Source: Nannocystis bainbridge
GTDB lineage: Bacteria; Myxococcota_A; Polyangia; Nannocystales; Nannocystaceae
Direction of reading: 5' to 3'
DNA length: 64,000 nucleotides
Assembly (NCBI RefSeq): GCF_028368995.1
Contig: NZ_JAQNDL010000003.1
Coordinates: 1-64,000 of the forward strand
Both the position numbers and the translations under genes were made by a program. Numbering within the stretch: position 1 is the first letter of the stretch; each line of letters begins with the position of its first letter. Shown here piece by piece: positions 8,669 through 17,652 of the stretch. The notes below the pieces were generated by a model. It was not told the origin of the DNA. It made no database searches and saw only the letters and a list, made by a program, of their open reading frames with translations.

Positions 8669-9161
8669 TGCTCGAGCGACGATCGCGGCGCACATTCACC
8701 TGTCCCAATGGACAGCCATCATGGCGCCCGCGTCAGCCTCGGCACCTGCGCTCCGGGTGCCCACCTCGCGGCGCCTCCCGGCGCTTACGGGCGCCGCCCC
8801 CGGCGCGGCGCGAGCCGGAGATGTGGCGATGGGGTAGCTCCGCCGGCAGCCCGCGGACGCTGTGAACATGCCCGGACCCGAACCGCCGACGCGGAGGAGG
8901 TAGGCGCAAACGCGAACCGCCTGCCCCGAAGGACAGGCGGCCAGGATCGCCTTCCCGAAAGGACAGGCGCACCGCGCGGGCAGGTCCCAGGTCCCAAAGG
9001 ACAGCCATCATGACGCGCGCGCCAGCGCCCGTCAGCCTCGCCACCTGCGCTCCGGTCGCAGTACCTCGAAGGGCAATCCGGGCGCTCACGGGCGCAAACG
9101 CGAACCGCCTGCCCCGAAGGACAGGCGGCCATGATCGTCTGCCCGAACGGACAGGCGGGCG
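8669..9161. other. Gene-free stretch filled with dyad repeats
   Basis: About 490 bp between the terminator and the desaturase stop codon. It holds the cluster of six dyads described at 8700-9154 and two longer direct repeats. No gene is supported on either strand. Confidence 0.6.
8700..9154. repeat. Cluster of six CTGYCC-N4-GGACAG dyads in duplicated blocks
   Basis: Dyads lie at 8700-8715, 8921-8936, 8951-8966, 8989-9004, 9109-9124 and 9139-9154, each with GGACAG on the right and CTGYCC or a close variant on the left around four bases (CAAT, CGAA, GAAA, CAAA, CGAA, GAAC). They are embedded in two longer direct repeats: the block starting at 8903 recurs at 9091, and the block starting at 8710 recurs at about 9000. 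Several dyads extend into CCGCCTG/CAGGCGG stems. Confidence 0.85.
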
Positions 9162-10253
9162 CTACGCGACCGATTCGCTGGCGGCTTCGGGCGCGCGGCC
9201 TTGCAGCTCGTCGTGCAGCGTCTCGAGGTCGGGCGCGACCGGCTTCGGGCGGGCGAACACCGCGAAGATCTTCCACAGCGCCTCGCCCCAGCCCATCGTG
9301 CGATACGGGTAGCCCATGCGCTCGCAGAAGGCGCGCACGTGCGGGCTCATCTTCTTATAATAAACGTGCGAATAGTTGGGGAACAGGTGGTGCTCGATCT
9401 GGTACTGCAGCCCCGAGCAGGCGAACCCGCCGATCGGCCCCGTGCGGAAGTTGACGGTCGTGCAGGTCTGCAGCGCCAGGAAGTCCTTCGGCCACTCGCC
9501 GCGGCGCACGCACCCGGCCTCGTGCGGGTAGTGGGCCGGGGCCAGCACCGCGAACAGCGGGTAGCCGAGGAACGCGATGCGGATCGCCGATGCCAGCAGC
9601 GCCTCGGAGAACGGCATGAAAAGGCTCGGCACGCCGACCCACGCCACCCAGTACATCGACATCGCCAGCAGATCGTACCAGTGGGCCCGGCGCCGGCGGC
9701 TCGGGTCGAGCAGCGCCTTCGTCAGGAACAGCCAGCTCGACTTCTGGCGCAGGAACACGTGGACCCACAGGATCGCGGGGAAGAAGAATTTCTGCAGGTG
9801 GCGATAATAAAACCGCCCCAGGCCCCGCGCCTGCCGCATCTCCGTCTCGTTCGTCACGAACCACGGCATGAAGTCGTGGTCGTCGTCGATCCCCATCACG
9901 TTGGGCGCCGCGTGGTGGATCGTGATGTGCGCGTTACGCCAGTACGAGAGCGACAGGTTGGCGAACAGCGGATAGCCGAGGTACGACAGCAAGTCGTTGA
10001 CCCACTTCTTGTCGCTGGTGCCGTTGTGCGTCGAAGTGTGGGTGTTGGTGACGACCACCAGCGTGCCGTAGGTCGAGATCGCCATGCCCAGCCAGGCCAG
10101 CAGCCGCGACTCGCAGGCCAGGAACATCACGTAGCCGACGATGCAGACCGCGAACCCGAACAGGAGCTCCGCGACGACCGCGGCGGTGGCCTTGCGGTGC
10201 CACCCTCGAACAGCGAACTCAGCCCGGAGCGCCGCGAATTCCTCGAGATCCAT
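9162..10253 (-). CDS. Membrane fatty-acid desaturase
   Basis: A 363-residue integral membrane di-iron desaturase. All three histidine boxes are present: HTSTH (72-76), HITIHH (109-114) and QIEHH (285-289). The QxxHH third box is typical of front-end or omega-type acyl-lipid desaturases rather than soluble acyl-ACP enzymes. Hydrophobic segments near residues 26-68 and 165-235 fit four membrane helices. It probably introduces a double bond into membrane fatty acids with electrons from an external ferredoxin or cytochrome b5-like donor, as there is no fused cytochrome b5 domain. No obvious operon partner. Confidence 0.88.
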   Translation of the reverse strand: MDLEEFAALRAEFAVRGWHRKATAAVVAELLFGFAVCIVGYVMFLACESRLLAWLGMAISTYGTLVVVTNTHTSTHNGTSDKKWVNDLLSYLGYPLFANLSLSYWRNAHITIHHAAPNVMGIDDDHDFMPWFVTNETEMRQARGLGRFYYRHLQKFFFPAILWVHVFLRQKSSWLFLTKALLDPSRRRRAHWYDLLAMSMYWVAWVGVPSLFMPFSEALLASAIRIAFLGYPLFAVLAPAHYPHEAGCVRRGEWPKDFLALQTCTTVNFRTGPIGGFACSGLQYQIEHHLFPNYSHVYYKKMSPHVRAFCERMGYPYRTMGWGEALWKIFAVFARPKPVAPDLETLHDELQGRAPEAASESVA

Positions 10254-10912
10254 GTGACGACACAGGTACCCCGCCCCGGGCGGCGACGGAAGCGAAGAAG
10301 CGTGAGCTTACGAGCGCGCACCAGGCGGTCCGGGCCCGCGCCCCTGGTCGCCGAAGGCCGCAGATCGATCTGTGGCGACCGATCGCTGCGGCCGCCTCCG
10401 TGGCCGCAGCGCGCGCCAGCGCGCCCCCCCGGGCAATGACCAATCTATGACAGATCTCCTCGCAGGAGGCGCATGCACCGCTCGGGGCGGACCTGTCCGC
10501 AAGGGCACCTGCCGCGACGTCGGCGTCTGGCGCCTGTGTACGGGCGGGCCGGACCACCGTCCCTGTCGCGCCGGGGTCCGCGCGTCGAGGTTCGCGGCGC
10601 ACCGCTTCGTGATCTCGATCGCTCGCAATTTCGCGGTGACCTCGTGCCTCGATCGGCGAATGTCGCGTCGGGTCATGCGATTGCAATCGCCTCTGTGTGG
10701 ATTGAGCGCCCGCCGGATCGCATTGGCAACACTGTCTCGATCCGCCTCGCCGTTCGGCACGAGGGGCGCGCGCCCGAGCGGGCTGAGCCGGCGCGACCTC
10801 TGAACATCTGCGACAGGGGCTGTGGGCCCCACATCGGCGGTCGAGGTGCGTTTCGCCGGGGTCTCCCGCGCGCTCGCGCCAATGGCTCGAGTTCGGTGTT
10901 AGCCTCGGGCTG
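10254..10912. other. Gene-free stretch between divergent genes
   Basis: A 659-bp region between the divergently transcribed desaturase and kinase genes. It contains one imperfect member of the dispersed dyad family at 10493-10508 (CTGTCC-GCAA-GGGCAC). The open frames here look like high-GC chance frames. I see no RNA gene. Confidence 0.45.
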
Positions 10913-13900
10913 GTGAGGGGCTCGACGACGGATTCGTCCGAGACGACCGAGACGACCGCGGATGGGTCCTTCGACGGGCCGCCGGGGTCGCCGCCGGGGC
11001 CTGGCGAGCGCATCGGGCCCTATCGGCTGGTCCGCTACCTCGGCGCCGGCGGCATGGGGCTGGTCTACGAGGCGGTCGACGACGAGCTCGGCGATCGGGT
11101 CGCGCTCAAGACCCTGAGCCGGATCGACCCGTGGCGGCTGTTTCGCCTCAAGCAGGAGTTTCGCACCCTCGCCGGCATCCGCCACGACAACCTGGTGCGG
11201 CACGAGGCGCTGGTGGTCGAGGACGGCGCGTGGTTCCTCGCCATGGAGTACGTCGCCGGTACGCGCCTCACCGACGCCGTCGCGGCCGACCCGGCCCTGC
11301 TGCGCCCGGTCCTGGCCCAGCTCGCCAGCGGCGTGCGGGCGCTGCACGCCGCCGGCGTGGTCCACCGCGACCTCAAGCCGGCCAACGTGCTCGTCGAGCC
11401 CGGCGGTCGCGTCGTCATCCTCGACTTCGGCCTGGCCGAGAGCGCCCTCGCCGGCGAGGCCACGCCGACCGGTCGCGCCCCGGCCGGCACCCCCGGCTAC
11501 GTCGCCCCGGAGCTGGCCCGCGGGGTCGCGCCCGCGCCCGCCAGCGACTGGTTCGCCGTCGGCGTGATCATGTTCGTGCTGCTCACCGGCGAGCTCCCGG
11601 GCCAGCGCCAGCGCCCGTCGATCTGCGCCGCCGACGTCCCGCCCGACCTCGACGACCTGTGCGCGGCGTTGCTCGCAACTGACCCGAAGGACAGGCCCGA
11701 CGGCGCCGCGATCGTCGCTCGCCTCGGCGCCACCGCGGCGGTCGCCGACGCGCTGGCGCCGCTGTTCGGCCGCGACGACGAGCGCGCGGCGTTGACGGCC
11801 GCGATCGCCGGGACCGTCGCCGGCGCGCCGGGCTTCGTGCGCGTGCACGGGGCCTCGGGCGTGGGCAAGACCCGGCTGGTGCGCGAGGTCCTCGGCGCGC
11901 TCGAGCGGGCCGGGGCGGCGCTGGTGCTGCGCGGCCGCTGCTACGAGTGCGAGTCGGTGCCCTACGGCGGCTTCGATGCTGCGATCGACGCCTTGATGCG
12001 CGCGCTGCGGGCCGGCGGACGCTGGCCCGCGGCCGACGTGGCCGCGGCCTCGACGGTGTTCCCGGTGCTGTCGGCGCTGCTGCCCGGGCCGCAGGCGCTC
12101 GCCGACGCCGACGATCGCAGCGCCGCGTTCGCCGGCGTGCGGGCGCTGCTGGCCGCGGCCGGCGACGGGCGTCCGGTCGTGCTGTTCGTCGACGACCTTC
12201 ATCACGCCGGCGCCGACACGGCCGGGCTGATGCTCGACCTGCTGCTGCCGCGCGCCGACGGCCTGGCGCTGACGATCGTCGCCACCTGCCGCAGCGACCG
12301 CGAGGCCGACAGCGCCTGCCTGCGCGAGCTCCACGCCCGCGCCGGCGCCCGCGGCCAGGCGATCGTCGAGCGGCCAGTGGCCGTCGCCGCGCTGGCGCCC
12401 GCGGCCTGCGAGGCGCTGCTGCGCCACCACCTCGGCGCCCGCGCCGAGGGGCGCATCGCCGACCTGACCCGAGAGTCAGGTGGCAACCCGTTCTTGCTCG
12501 AGGCGCTGGCCCGCGACGGCGCGGCCGGCCCGGCGCCCGCGATCGCCGAGTGGGTCCGTCGGCGCACGCACGGGCTGCCCGAGGAGGCCGCGCGGCTGCT
12601 GGCTGCGATCGCGCTGTCGGGCCAGCCGCTGCCGCAGGGGGTGCTGCTGCAGGCTGCGCAGGTCAAGCGCCCGGGGGCCGCGCTGGGGGCCCTGCGGGCG
12701 CTGTCGCTGGTCCGCATGCAGGGCTCGCGGCGGTGGGACATCGTCGAGCCGAGCCACGACCGCATCGGCGAGGGCGTGGTCGACGGCCTGGCGCCGGCGC
12801 TGCGGGCCCTGCTGCACGGGTCGATCGCCGAGGCGCTGGCGCGCGAGCGCTGGGGCAGCCCCGAGCTGCGGGCCCGCCACTGGCACGGGGCCGGCGAGCT
12901 CGATCTGGCCTGCGGGGCCGCCGAGGAGGCCGCGGCCGAGGCCGAGCAGGCGCTGGCGTTCGAACGCGCGGCCGCGCTGCTGGGCGACGCCGCGGCCTGG
13001 ATCGCCGGGCGCGACCTCGGCCGGTCCGCCGCGCTGCAGGGCCGCCAGGGCCGCGTGCTGGTCCGCGCGGGCCGCTGCGCCGCCGCGGCCGAGACGTTCC
13101 TGGCCAGCGCCGAACATGTCCCCGAGGACAGCCGACCCGAGGTCCTGCGCCAGGCCGCGGACGCGTGGATGGCCGCCGGCTACATCGACCGCGGGCTCGA
13201 CCTGCTGCGGCCGATGCTGCGCGCCGAGGGCGTGTGGTGGCCGCGCTCGCCGCTGCTGGCCGTGTTCGCGCTGCTGTGGACGTACGTGCGGCTGCGCCTG
13301 CGCGGCATCGAGATCGACGGGGCCGCGGCGCCGACCGAGGCCCAGCTGCGGCGCGTGGATCTGTGCTGGTCGGTCGGCATGGGCCTCACCAACACGATGC
13401 CGGCCGACGGCATGCTGTTCGCGGTGCGGGCCGTGCTGGCCGCGCTGCAGGCCGGCGAACCGGGCCGGGTCGGCCGCGGGCTGGCGGTGCTCGGCGCGTT
13501 CCACCGCCTCATCGGCCGCGCCGAGGTCGGGGCTCGCTTCGTCGCGCGCGCCCGCGAGATCGCCGAGGCGCGCGACGACCCGCAATTGCTCGGCCTCACC
13601 CACGTGTGCTCGGCCGCCGACGCGATGATCACCGGCGACTGGCGCGAGTGCGTCGCCCGCACCGCGCGCGGGCTCGACGCGCTGTCGGCCCCGCGCGCCG
13701 GCATGACCTGGGAGCGGGTGCTCGGGGCCTGCTTCGAGCTGACCGCGCTCGACCAATTGGGCCGCTTCGTCGAAGTCGAGCGCCGCGCCGGCGAGCACCT
13801 GCGCGACGCCGAGGCCCGCGGCGACCTCTACGGCCTGGTGGTGTTCAGCCAGTTCTTCGCGCAGGCCCGGATCGCCGCCGGCGACCTGGCCGCGGCCCGC

Positions 13901-14425
13901 CATTACGCGCGCGACAGCGTGCGCCGGTGGACCCGCCGCAGCTACACGCTGCAGCACTTCTACGCCCTGCGCGTCGAGGTCTGCTGCGACCTCTACGACG
14001 GCGAGCCCCACCGCGCCGACGCGCGGCTGCGTGAGCGCTGGCCCGACATCGTCGGCGCCGGCCTGCTGCGCAACCCGATCTCGCGGGTCGACGCGCTGCT
14101 GCTGCGGGCCCGCTGCGCCCTCGCCCGCGGCGATCGCCGGCGGGCCGCCTGCGTCGCCCGGCGCCTGGCCTGCGAGTCGCGGCCCGACGCCGGCTTGCAT
14201 GCGCGGTGGATCCGGGCCCGCGTCGCCCCCGCGCATGCGAACGCCGACGCAGAGCTCGCGGCCGCGGCCCGCGGGTTTCAGGCCGCGGGCATGACGCTCG
14301 CCGCGTGGTCGATCGAACACCGCCGCGCCGGCGCGGACCATGCGCGGCGCGTGAAAGCCGAGCAAGCGCTCCGTGAGCTAGGTGTTTCCGAGCCGGACCG
14401 CTGGCAGCGGGTGTTCCTGCCCTGA
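10913..14425 (+). CDS. Ser/Thr protein kinase fused to AAA ATPase and helical-repeat region
   Basis: A 1170-residue cytoplasmic signalling protein. The N-terminal kinase domain (about 35-280) has the glycine loop GAGGMG (45-49), catalytic lysine VALK, HRDLKPAN (151-158) and DFG (171-173), so it should be active. A predicted-ATPase (STAND-like) domain follows, with Walker A GASGVGKT near residue 313 and a Walker B-like FVDDLHHAG near 425. The C-terminal half is helical, TPR-like. This is the PknK-like architecture in which the ATPase and repeats sense or scaffold and the kinase signals. The GTG at 10913 is used. The next gene, 14 bp downstream, encodes an FHA protein, a likely phosphothreonine-binding partner. 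One dyad copy (11689-11704) and one 14-bp pair (13115) lie inside the gene. Confidence 0.9.
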   Translation: MRGSTTDSSETTETTADGSFDGPPGSPPGPGERIGPYRLVRYLGAGGMGLVYEAVDDELGDRVALKTLSRIDPWRLFRLKQEFRTLAGIRHDNLVRHEALVVEDGAWFLAMEYVAGTRLTDAVAADPALLRPVLAQLASGVRALHAAGVVHRDLKPANVLVEPGGRVVILDFGLAESALAGEATPTGRAPAGTPGYVAPELARGVAPAPASDWFAVGVIMFVLLTGELPGQRQRPSICAADVPPDLDDLCAALLATDPKDRPDGAAIVARLGATAAVADALAPLFGRDDERAALTAAIAGTVAGAPGFVRVHGASGVGKTRLVREVLGALERAGAALVLRGRCYECESVPYGGFDAAIDALMRALRAGGRWPAADVAAASTVFPVLSALLPGPQALADADDRSAAFAGVRALLAAAGDGRPVVLFVDDLHHAGADTAGLMLDLLLPRADGLALTIVATCRSDREADSACLRELHARAGARGQAIVERPVAVAALAPAACEALLRHHLGARAEGRIADLTRESGGNPFLLEALARDGAAGPAPAIAEWVRRRTHGLPEEAARLLAAIALSGQPLPQGVLLQAAQVKRPGAALGALRALSLVRMQGSRRWDIVEPSHDRIGEGVVDGLAPALRALLHGSIAEALARERWGSPELRARHWHGAGELDLACGAAEEAAAEAEQALAFERAAALLGDAAAWIAGRDLGRSAALQGRQGRVLVRAGRCAAAAETFLASAEHVPEDSRPEVLRQAADAWMAAGYIDRGLDLLRPMLRAEGVWWPRSPLLAVFALLWTYVRLRLRGIEIDGAAAPTEAQLRRVDLCWSVGMGLTNTMPADGMLFAVRAVLAALQAGEPGRVGRGLAVLGAFHRLIGRAEVGARFVARAREIAEARDDPQLLGLTHVCSAADAMITGDWRECVARTARGLDALSAPRAGMTWERVLGACFELTALDQLGRFVEVERRAGEHLRDAEARGDLYGLVVFSQFFAQARIAAGDLAAARHYARDSVRRWTRRSYTLQHFYALRVEVCCDLYDGEPHRADARLRERWPDIVGAGLLRNPISRVDALLLRARCALARGDRRRAACVARRLACESRPDAGLHARWIRARVAPAHANADAELAAAARGFQAAGMTLAAWSIEHRRAGADHARRVKAEQALRELGVSEPDRWQRVFLP

Positions 14426-14439
14426 CTGCGATATCGTCC

Positions 14440-15363
14440 GTGTCCGTGGGAGCGCTCCTGGGCCTCGATACGGGGCGGGAAGAGCTGCTCCCCGCCCGCT
14501 GCCTGGTCGGCCGCTCGCGCGCGTGCGACCTGATCCTCGCGGCCCGCGACGTCTCGAGCCAGCACGCGATCGTGCAATGGACCGGCGCGGTGTGGGAGCT
14601 GCAGGACCTGGGCAGCCGCAACGGCACCATCGTCGGCGAGCACCGGCTGGCGTTCGGCGAGCGGGTGCCGCTGCGGCGCGGCCTGGTGCTCCGCTTCGGC
14701 CGCGAGGCGGGCGCATTCGAGTTCGTCGACGACGCCCCGCCGCGGCCGATGGCGATCCACCTCGACAGCGGGCGGATCCGGATCGCCGAGGCCGGGCTGC
14801 TCGCGCTGCCCGACGACGACTCGCCCGAGCTGCTGCTGTACCCCGACGGGCCCGAGCGGTGGGTCGGCGAGCGCCACGGCGAGCTGACCGAGGTGGGCGA
14901 CCGCGCCGTGGTCCTGGTCCGCGGCGAGATGTGGCGCGTGCACCTGCCCACCGGCGGCTCGGGCACCTGGGAAGAGCACGCATCGGACCTCTGCGTCGCC
15001 GACCTTCGGCTGCGGTTCTCGCACAGCTCGGACGAGGAGTACGTCGAGCTTCTGGCCCTCGCCGGCGAGCGCCGCATCGACCTCCAGGCCCGCGCGCACC
15101 ACTATCCGCTGCTGCTCCTGGCGCGCGCGCGCCTGGCCGACCAGCAGCGCGGGGTCGCCGAGCCCGAGCAGGGTTGGGTGCACCAGGACAAGCTGCTGGC
15201 GATGCTGAAGATCGAGCCGGGCCACCTCAACATCAGCATTCATCGCAGCCGCGCCCAGCTCGGGCAGGCCGGGGTGGCCGACGCGGCCCGCCTGGTCGAG
15301 CGGCGCAAGGGCACGCGGCAGCTGCGGCTCGGGGCGGCGCAGGTCGAGATCGTGCGGGTGTGA
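14440..15363 (+). CDS. FHA-domain protein with C-terminal winged-helix-like region
   Basis: A 307-residue protein. Residues about 18-95 form an FHA domain with the hallmark LVGRSRACDLIL, SSQHAIVQW and LQDLGSRNGTIV, where Arg, Ser, His and Asn bind phosphothreonine. The C-terminal 60 residues (DKLLAMLKIEPGHLNISIHR, then RKGTRQLRLG) resemble a small winged helix, which could bind DNA. It starts 14 bp after the kinase-ATPase gene and is surely co-transcribed, which suggests it reads the autophosphorylated kinase or its products. GTG at 14440 is used; a second GTG two codons later is possible. Confidence 0.85.
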   Translation: MSVGALLGLDTGREELLPARCLVGRSRACDLILAARDVSSQHAIVQWTGAVWELQDLGSRNGTIVGEHRLAFGERVPLRRGLVLRFGREAGAFEFVDDAPPRPMAIHLDSGRIRIAEAGLLALPDDDSPELLLYPDGPERWVGERHGELTEVGDRAVVLVRGEMWRVHLPTGGSGTWEEHASDLCVADLRLRFSHSSDEEYVELLALAGERRIDLQARAHHYPLLLLARARLADQQRGVAEPEQGWVHQDKLLAMLKIEPGHLNISIHRSRAQLGQAGVADAARLVERRKGTRQLRLGAAQVEIVRV

Positions 15364-15445
15364 GCGGGGCCCCCGGTCGTAACGCCCGGGTAATGTACAG
15401 CCCGCCGGGGTCGTGCGAGGTTGGCCCGGCGAATCGGGCCGGTCG

Positions 15446-15985
15446 ATGAGCACTCCCTATTTATCCGCGCGCGGTCGACTGGCGGGGACCCGGATCGCGG
15501 CGGGCGCGGCGATATCTGTAGACGAAGCCGCGTCCGCCGCCCTTCCGGGGGCCCCGGGCCGAATTGTCACCACCCAGTGGCTCGATCGATTGATTCGCGC
15601 GACCCTGGGCGGGCGCCTGACCGCGGCGGCGCTGCTGCGCTTCGGCGACAGCTGCTATTATTTGCCGGCGCGGCGCGAGCTGGCGCTCATCTTGCGCGAG
15701 AGCCAGGCCGACCGCCGGGCCCACCTGATCGAGCGCTACGACTGCGACGATTTCGCCTACGCGATCAAGGGCGAGATGACGGCCCACGCCTACGACACCG
15801 GCGAGCTGCGCTACGGCCTGTGCGTCGGGCTGGCGTGGGGCCGGTTCGACTGGATGACGAGCGAGGCCCACGCGGTCAACTGGGCCGTCACCAGCGACGA
15901 GTCCGTGTGGTTCATCGAGCCGATGACCGACGACATCTACCCGTTCGAGCGCTGCCTCGGGGGCGTCGGCCTGCTCCTCGTGTGA
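15446..15985 (+). CDS. Agglutinin-C type papain-like cysteine protease domain protein
   Basis: A 179-residue protein whose residues 60-165 match the C-terminal protease domain of fungal agglutinin MOA. The triad can be read as Cys100 in RYDCDDFAYAIKGE, His142 in EAHAVNWAVTS and Glu158 in VWFIEPMTDDIY. In the fungal protein this fold is a calcium-dependent cysteine protease attached to a lectin; here it stands alone, without a lectin domain or a clear signal peptide. Family assignment is from motif memory, so moderate. The ATG at 15446 is used; an in-frame upstream start at 15413 exists. The neighbours are the FHA protein upstream and the 16055/16624 unknown pair downstream. Confidence 0.6.
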   Translation: MSTPYLSARGRLAGTRIAAGAAISVDEAASAALPGAPGRIVTTQWLDRLIRATLGGRLTAAALLRFGDSCYYLPARRELALILRESQADRRAHLIERYDCDDFAYAIKGEMTAHAYDTGELRYGLCVGLAWGRFDWMTSEAHAVNWAVTSDESVWFIEPMTDDIYPFERCLGGVGLLLV

Positions 15986-16054
15986 GTGGAGTAGCGACAT
16001 TGGCTGTAATCGCGCGGTAACTGCCGGACTCACGCCAGAGGGTACTCTTATTAC

Positions 16055-16621
16055 GTGTTGCTGTATCTCCTGACCGACTTCGCCCGCGACGCCGCCGGCG
16101 TCCGCGACCGCTTCGCCAACGACCCCGCCGCGGTGCTCGACGATTACGCCGTCGCGCCCGCCGACTACTCGGCCCTGTTGGAGCTGCCGGAGGCCATCGT
16201 CGCCCTGCTGCCCGTCGGGGTCGTCGACGCCCTGCGCACGATCAAGGAAGTCCCGCCGCCGGCCCTGATGTGGCCGGGCCCGACCCTGACGATCCGCAGC
16301 GTCGTGCCCGAAGTCGTCGTCGCCGGTGCGCCCGTCCCCCTGCAGATCACGATCGCGGTCGACCCGCCCGACGCGCTCATGGCCGGCAAGCCGTTCGCGG
16401 TCGAGGTCGTGTTCCGCAGCGGGCGCGCCGTCGTCCACGGGATCGTGAAGCGGCCGATCCACGTGCCGCCGCCGCCGGTCGAGGCGGTCACCTTCCACTG
16501 CGTCGCCTGCTTCGCCGAGCCCGGCGACTACCACGTCGAGGTCGCCGTCACGCGGCTGCAGCCGCCGCCGTACCGCAAGGTCGCGCGCTGGTTCGGCACC
16601 CTCGCGGTGCGCGGGGCCTGA
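16055..16621 (+). CDS. Small protein with LigA-like N-terminal helices
   Basis: A 188-residue protein. The first 50 residues (FARDAAGVRDRFANDPAAVL, DDYAVAPADYSALLEL) have the pattern of the LigA small-subunit superfamily, where a DPxAVLxxY motif is followed by helices. The remainder is beta-rich (VPLQITIAVDPPDALMAGK, GDYHVEVAVTRL) and looks like an immunoglobulin-type fold; I do not recognise it. The start is a GTG at 16055. The stop lies 2 bp before the GTG of the next gene, so the two are translationally linked. No function can be assigned; LigA-like helices alone do not prove an oxygenase role. Confidence 0.65.
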   Translation: MLLYLLTDFARDAAGVRDRFANDPAAVLDDYAVAPADYSALLELPEAIVALLPVGVVDALRTIKEVPPPALMWPGPTLTIRSVVPEVVVAGAPVPLQITIAVDPPDALMAGKPFAVEVVFRSGRAVVHGIVKRPIHVPPPPVEAVTFHCVACFAEPGDYHVEVAVTRLQPPPYRKVARWFGTLAVRGA

Positions 16622-16623
16622 GC

Positions 16624-17652
16624 GTGCCGCCCGTCCCGCACGAGGTCCTGGCCGCCGTGCTGCCGCACGTGCCGGCCGCGCTGGTCGCTCCGGCGCAGCT
16701 GGGGGCGATCGCCGCTTGGTCGCGGCGGCTGCCGCCGGCGTTCAACTGGCTCGGCTTCGAGTGCCGGCTCGGCGACGGCGATTCACGGGTCGATTTCGCC
16801 GGCTGCTGCGAGGTGTGGGACGGCGGCCGCGACGCCCTGCTCGCGGCGCTCGCCGATGACCCCGGGCTGTGCGGCGCGGGCCCGGCGGCGCTGGTGCGCG
16901 CATGGCCCGAAGAGCATGTCCTCAAAGATAGCCCGTCGGTGTGGCTCGAGTTCGACTTCGTCGACCCCGGGCCGCCGGCCGGGTTCGCGTTCCTCTGCCT
17001 CGACCCGGCCTGCGCCAACACCTTCCGCGCCCACCGCGACGCCGAGCCGCCGCCGCTGCCCGCGGCCCTGGCCGCCGCGGCCCGCGGGGCGACATTGCTC
17101 CTGGGACATGCCCCATCGGCCATGTGCATCGATTCGCTGCGGCGCGCCGCCGAGGCCCTGCCCGCCGCCGGCCGCACCCTGCACGTCGCCGCCACCCCGC
17201 ACCGCGGCGGCGACGACCTGCGGGTCCACTTCGCCCTGCTGGCGCGCGACGTGCCGGCCTGGCTGCGCCGGATCGCCTGGCCCGGCGACCTCGTCGCGGC
17301 CGCGCGGGCGCTGGCGATCGTCGGCGACGAGTTCCGCCAGGTCGGGGTCCAGCTCGCCATCGGCGACGCGCTCCGCCCGACCCTCGGCCTCGAGGCCTAC
17401 GTGGCCCGCGGCCCGGCCGAATTCCCGGCCTGGCAGCGCACGTTCGCGGCGCTGGCCGCCGAAGGCGCCTGCGGCACGGCCAAGGCGGCGGCGCTGCTGA
17501 GCGCGTGGTGGGGCCACACGACGGTGTCGCTGCCGAGCACGCCGTGGCGCGTCGCCGTGCACCGCCAGTTCTACGTCAAGCTGACGGTCGAGGGCGAGCG
17601 CCTGCAGGCCAAGGCATACCTGGCGATCTTCCCCCGCTACACGCTGCTGTGA
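16624..17652 (+). CDS. Protein of unknown function, linked to the LigA-like gene
   Basis: A 342-residue protein with no signal peptide or membrane helix. Readable features are an N-terminal helical start (PHEVLAAVLPHVPAAL), a central beta-rich part (VWLEFDFVDPGPPAGFAFLC, LHVAATPHRGGDDLRVHFA) and a C-terminal KAYLAIFPRYTLL. I do not recognise the family. The GTG at 16624 is preferred because it begins immediately after the stop of the preceding gene. Two groups of CATG motifs spaced exactly 14 bp lie inside the coding sequence (16901/16915 and 17093/17107/17121), which is unusual; they encode AWPEEHVLKDS and LLLGHAPSAMCIDS without breaking the frame. Confidence 0.65.
   Translation: MPPVPHEVLAAVLPHVPAALVAPAQLGAIAAWSRRLPPAFNWLGFECRLGDGDSRVDFAGCCEVWDGGRDALLAALADDPGLCGAGPAALVRAWPEEHVLKDSPSVWLEFDFVDPGPPAGFAFLCLDPACANTFRAHRDAEPPPLPAALAAAARGATLLLGHAPSAMCIDSLRRAAEALPAAGRTLHVAATPHRGGDDLRVHFALLARDVPAWLRRIAWPGDLVAAARALAIVGDEFRQVGVQLAIGDALRPTLGLEAYVARGPAEFPAWQRTFAALAAEGACGTAKAAALLSAWWGHTTVSLPSTPWRVAVHRQFYVKLTVEGERLQAKAYLAIFPRYTLL

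Noticed and set aside
10308..10832. A 174-codon minus-strand frame in the gap before the kinase gene
   Set aside because: It is Arg/Pro-rich with no motif, signal or hydrophobic core; treated as chance open frame.
16624..17652. Assignment as a cyclic-peptide prenyltransferase
   Set aside because: Some beta-strand spacing was suggestive, but none of the family's diagnostic residues could be aligned, so it is left as unknown.
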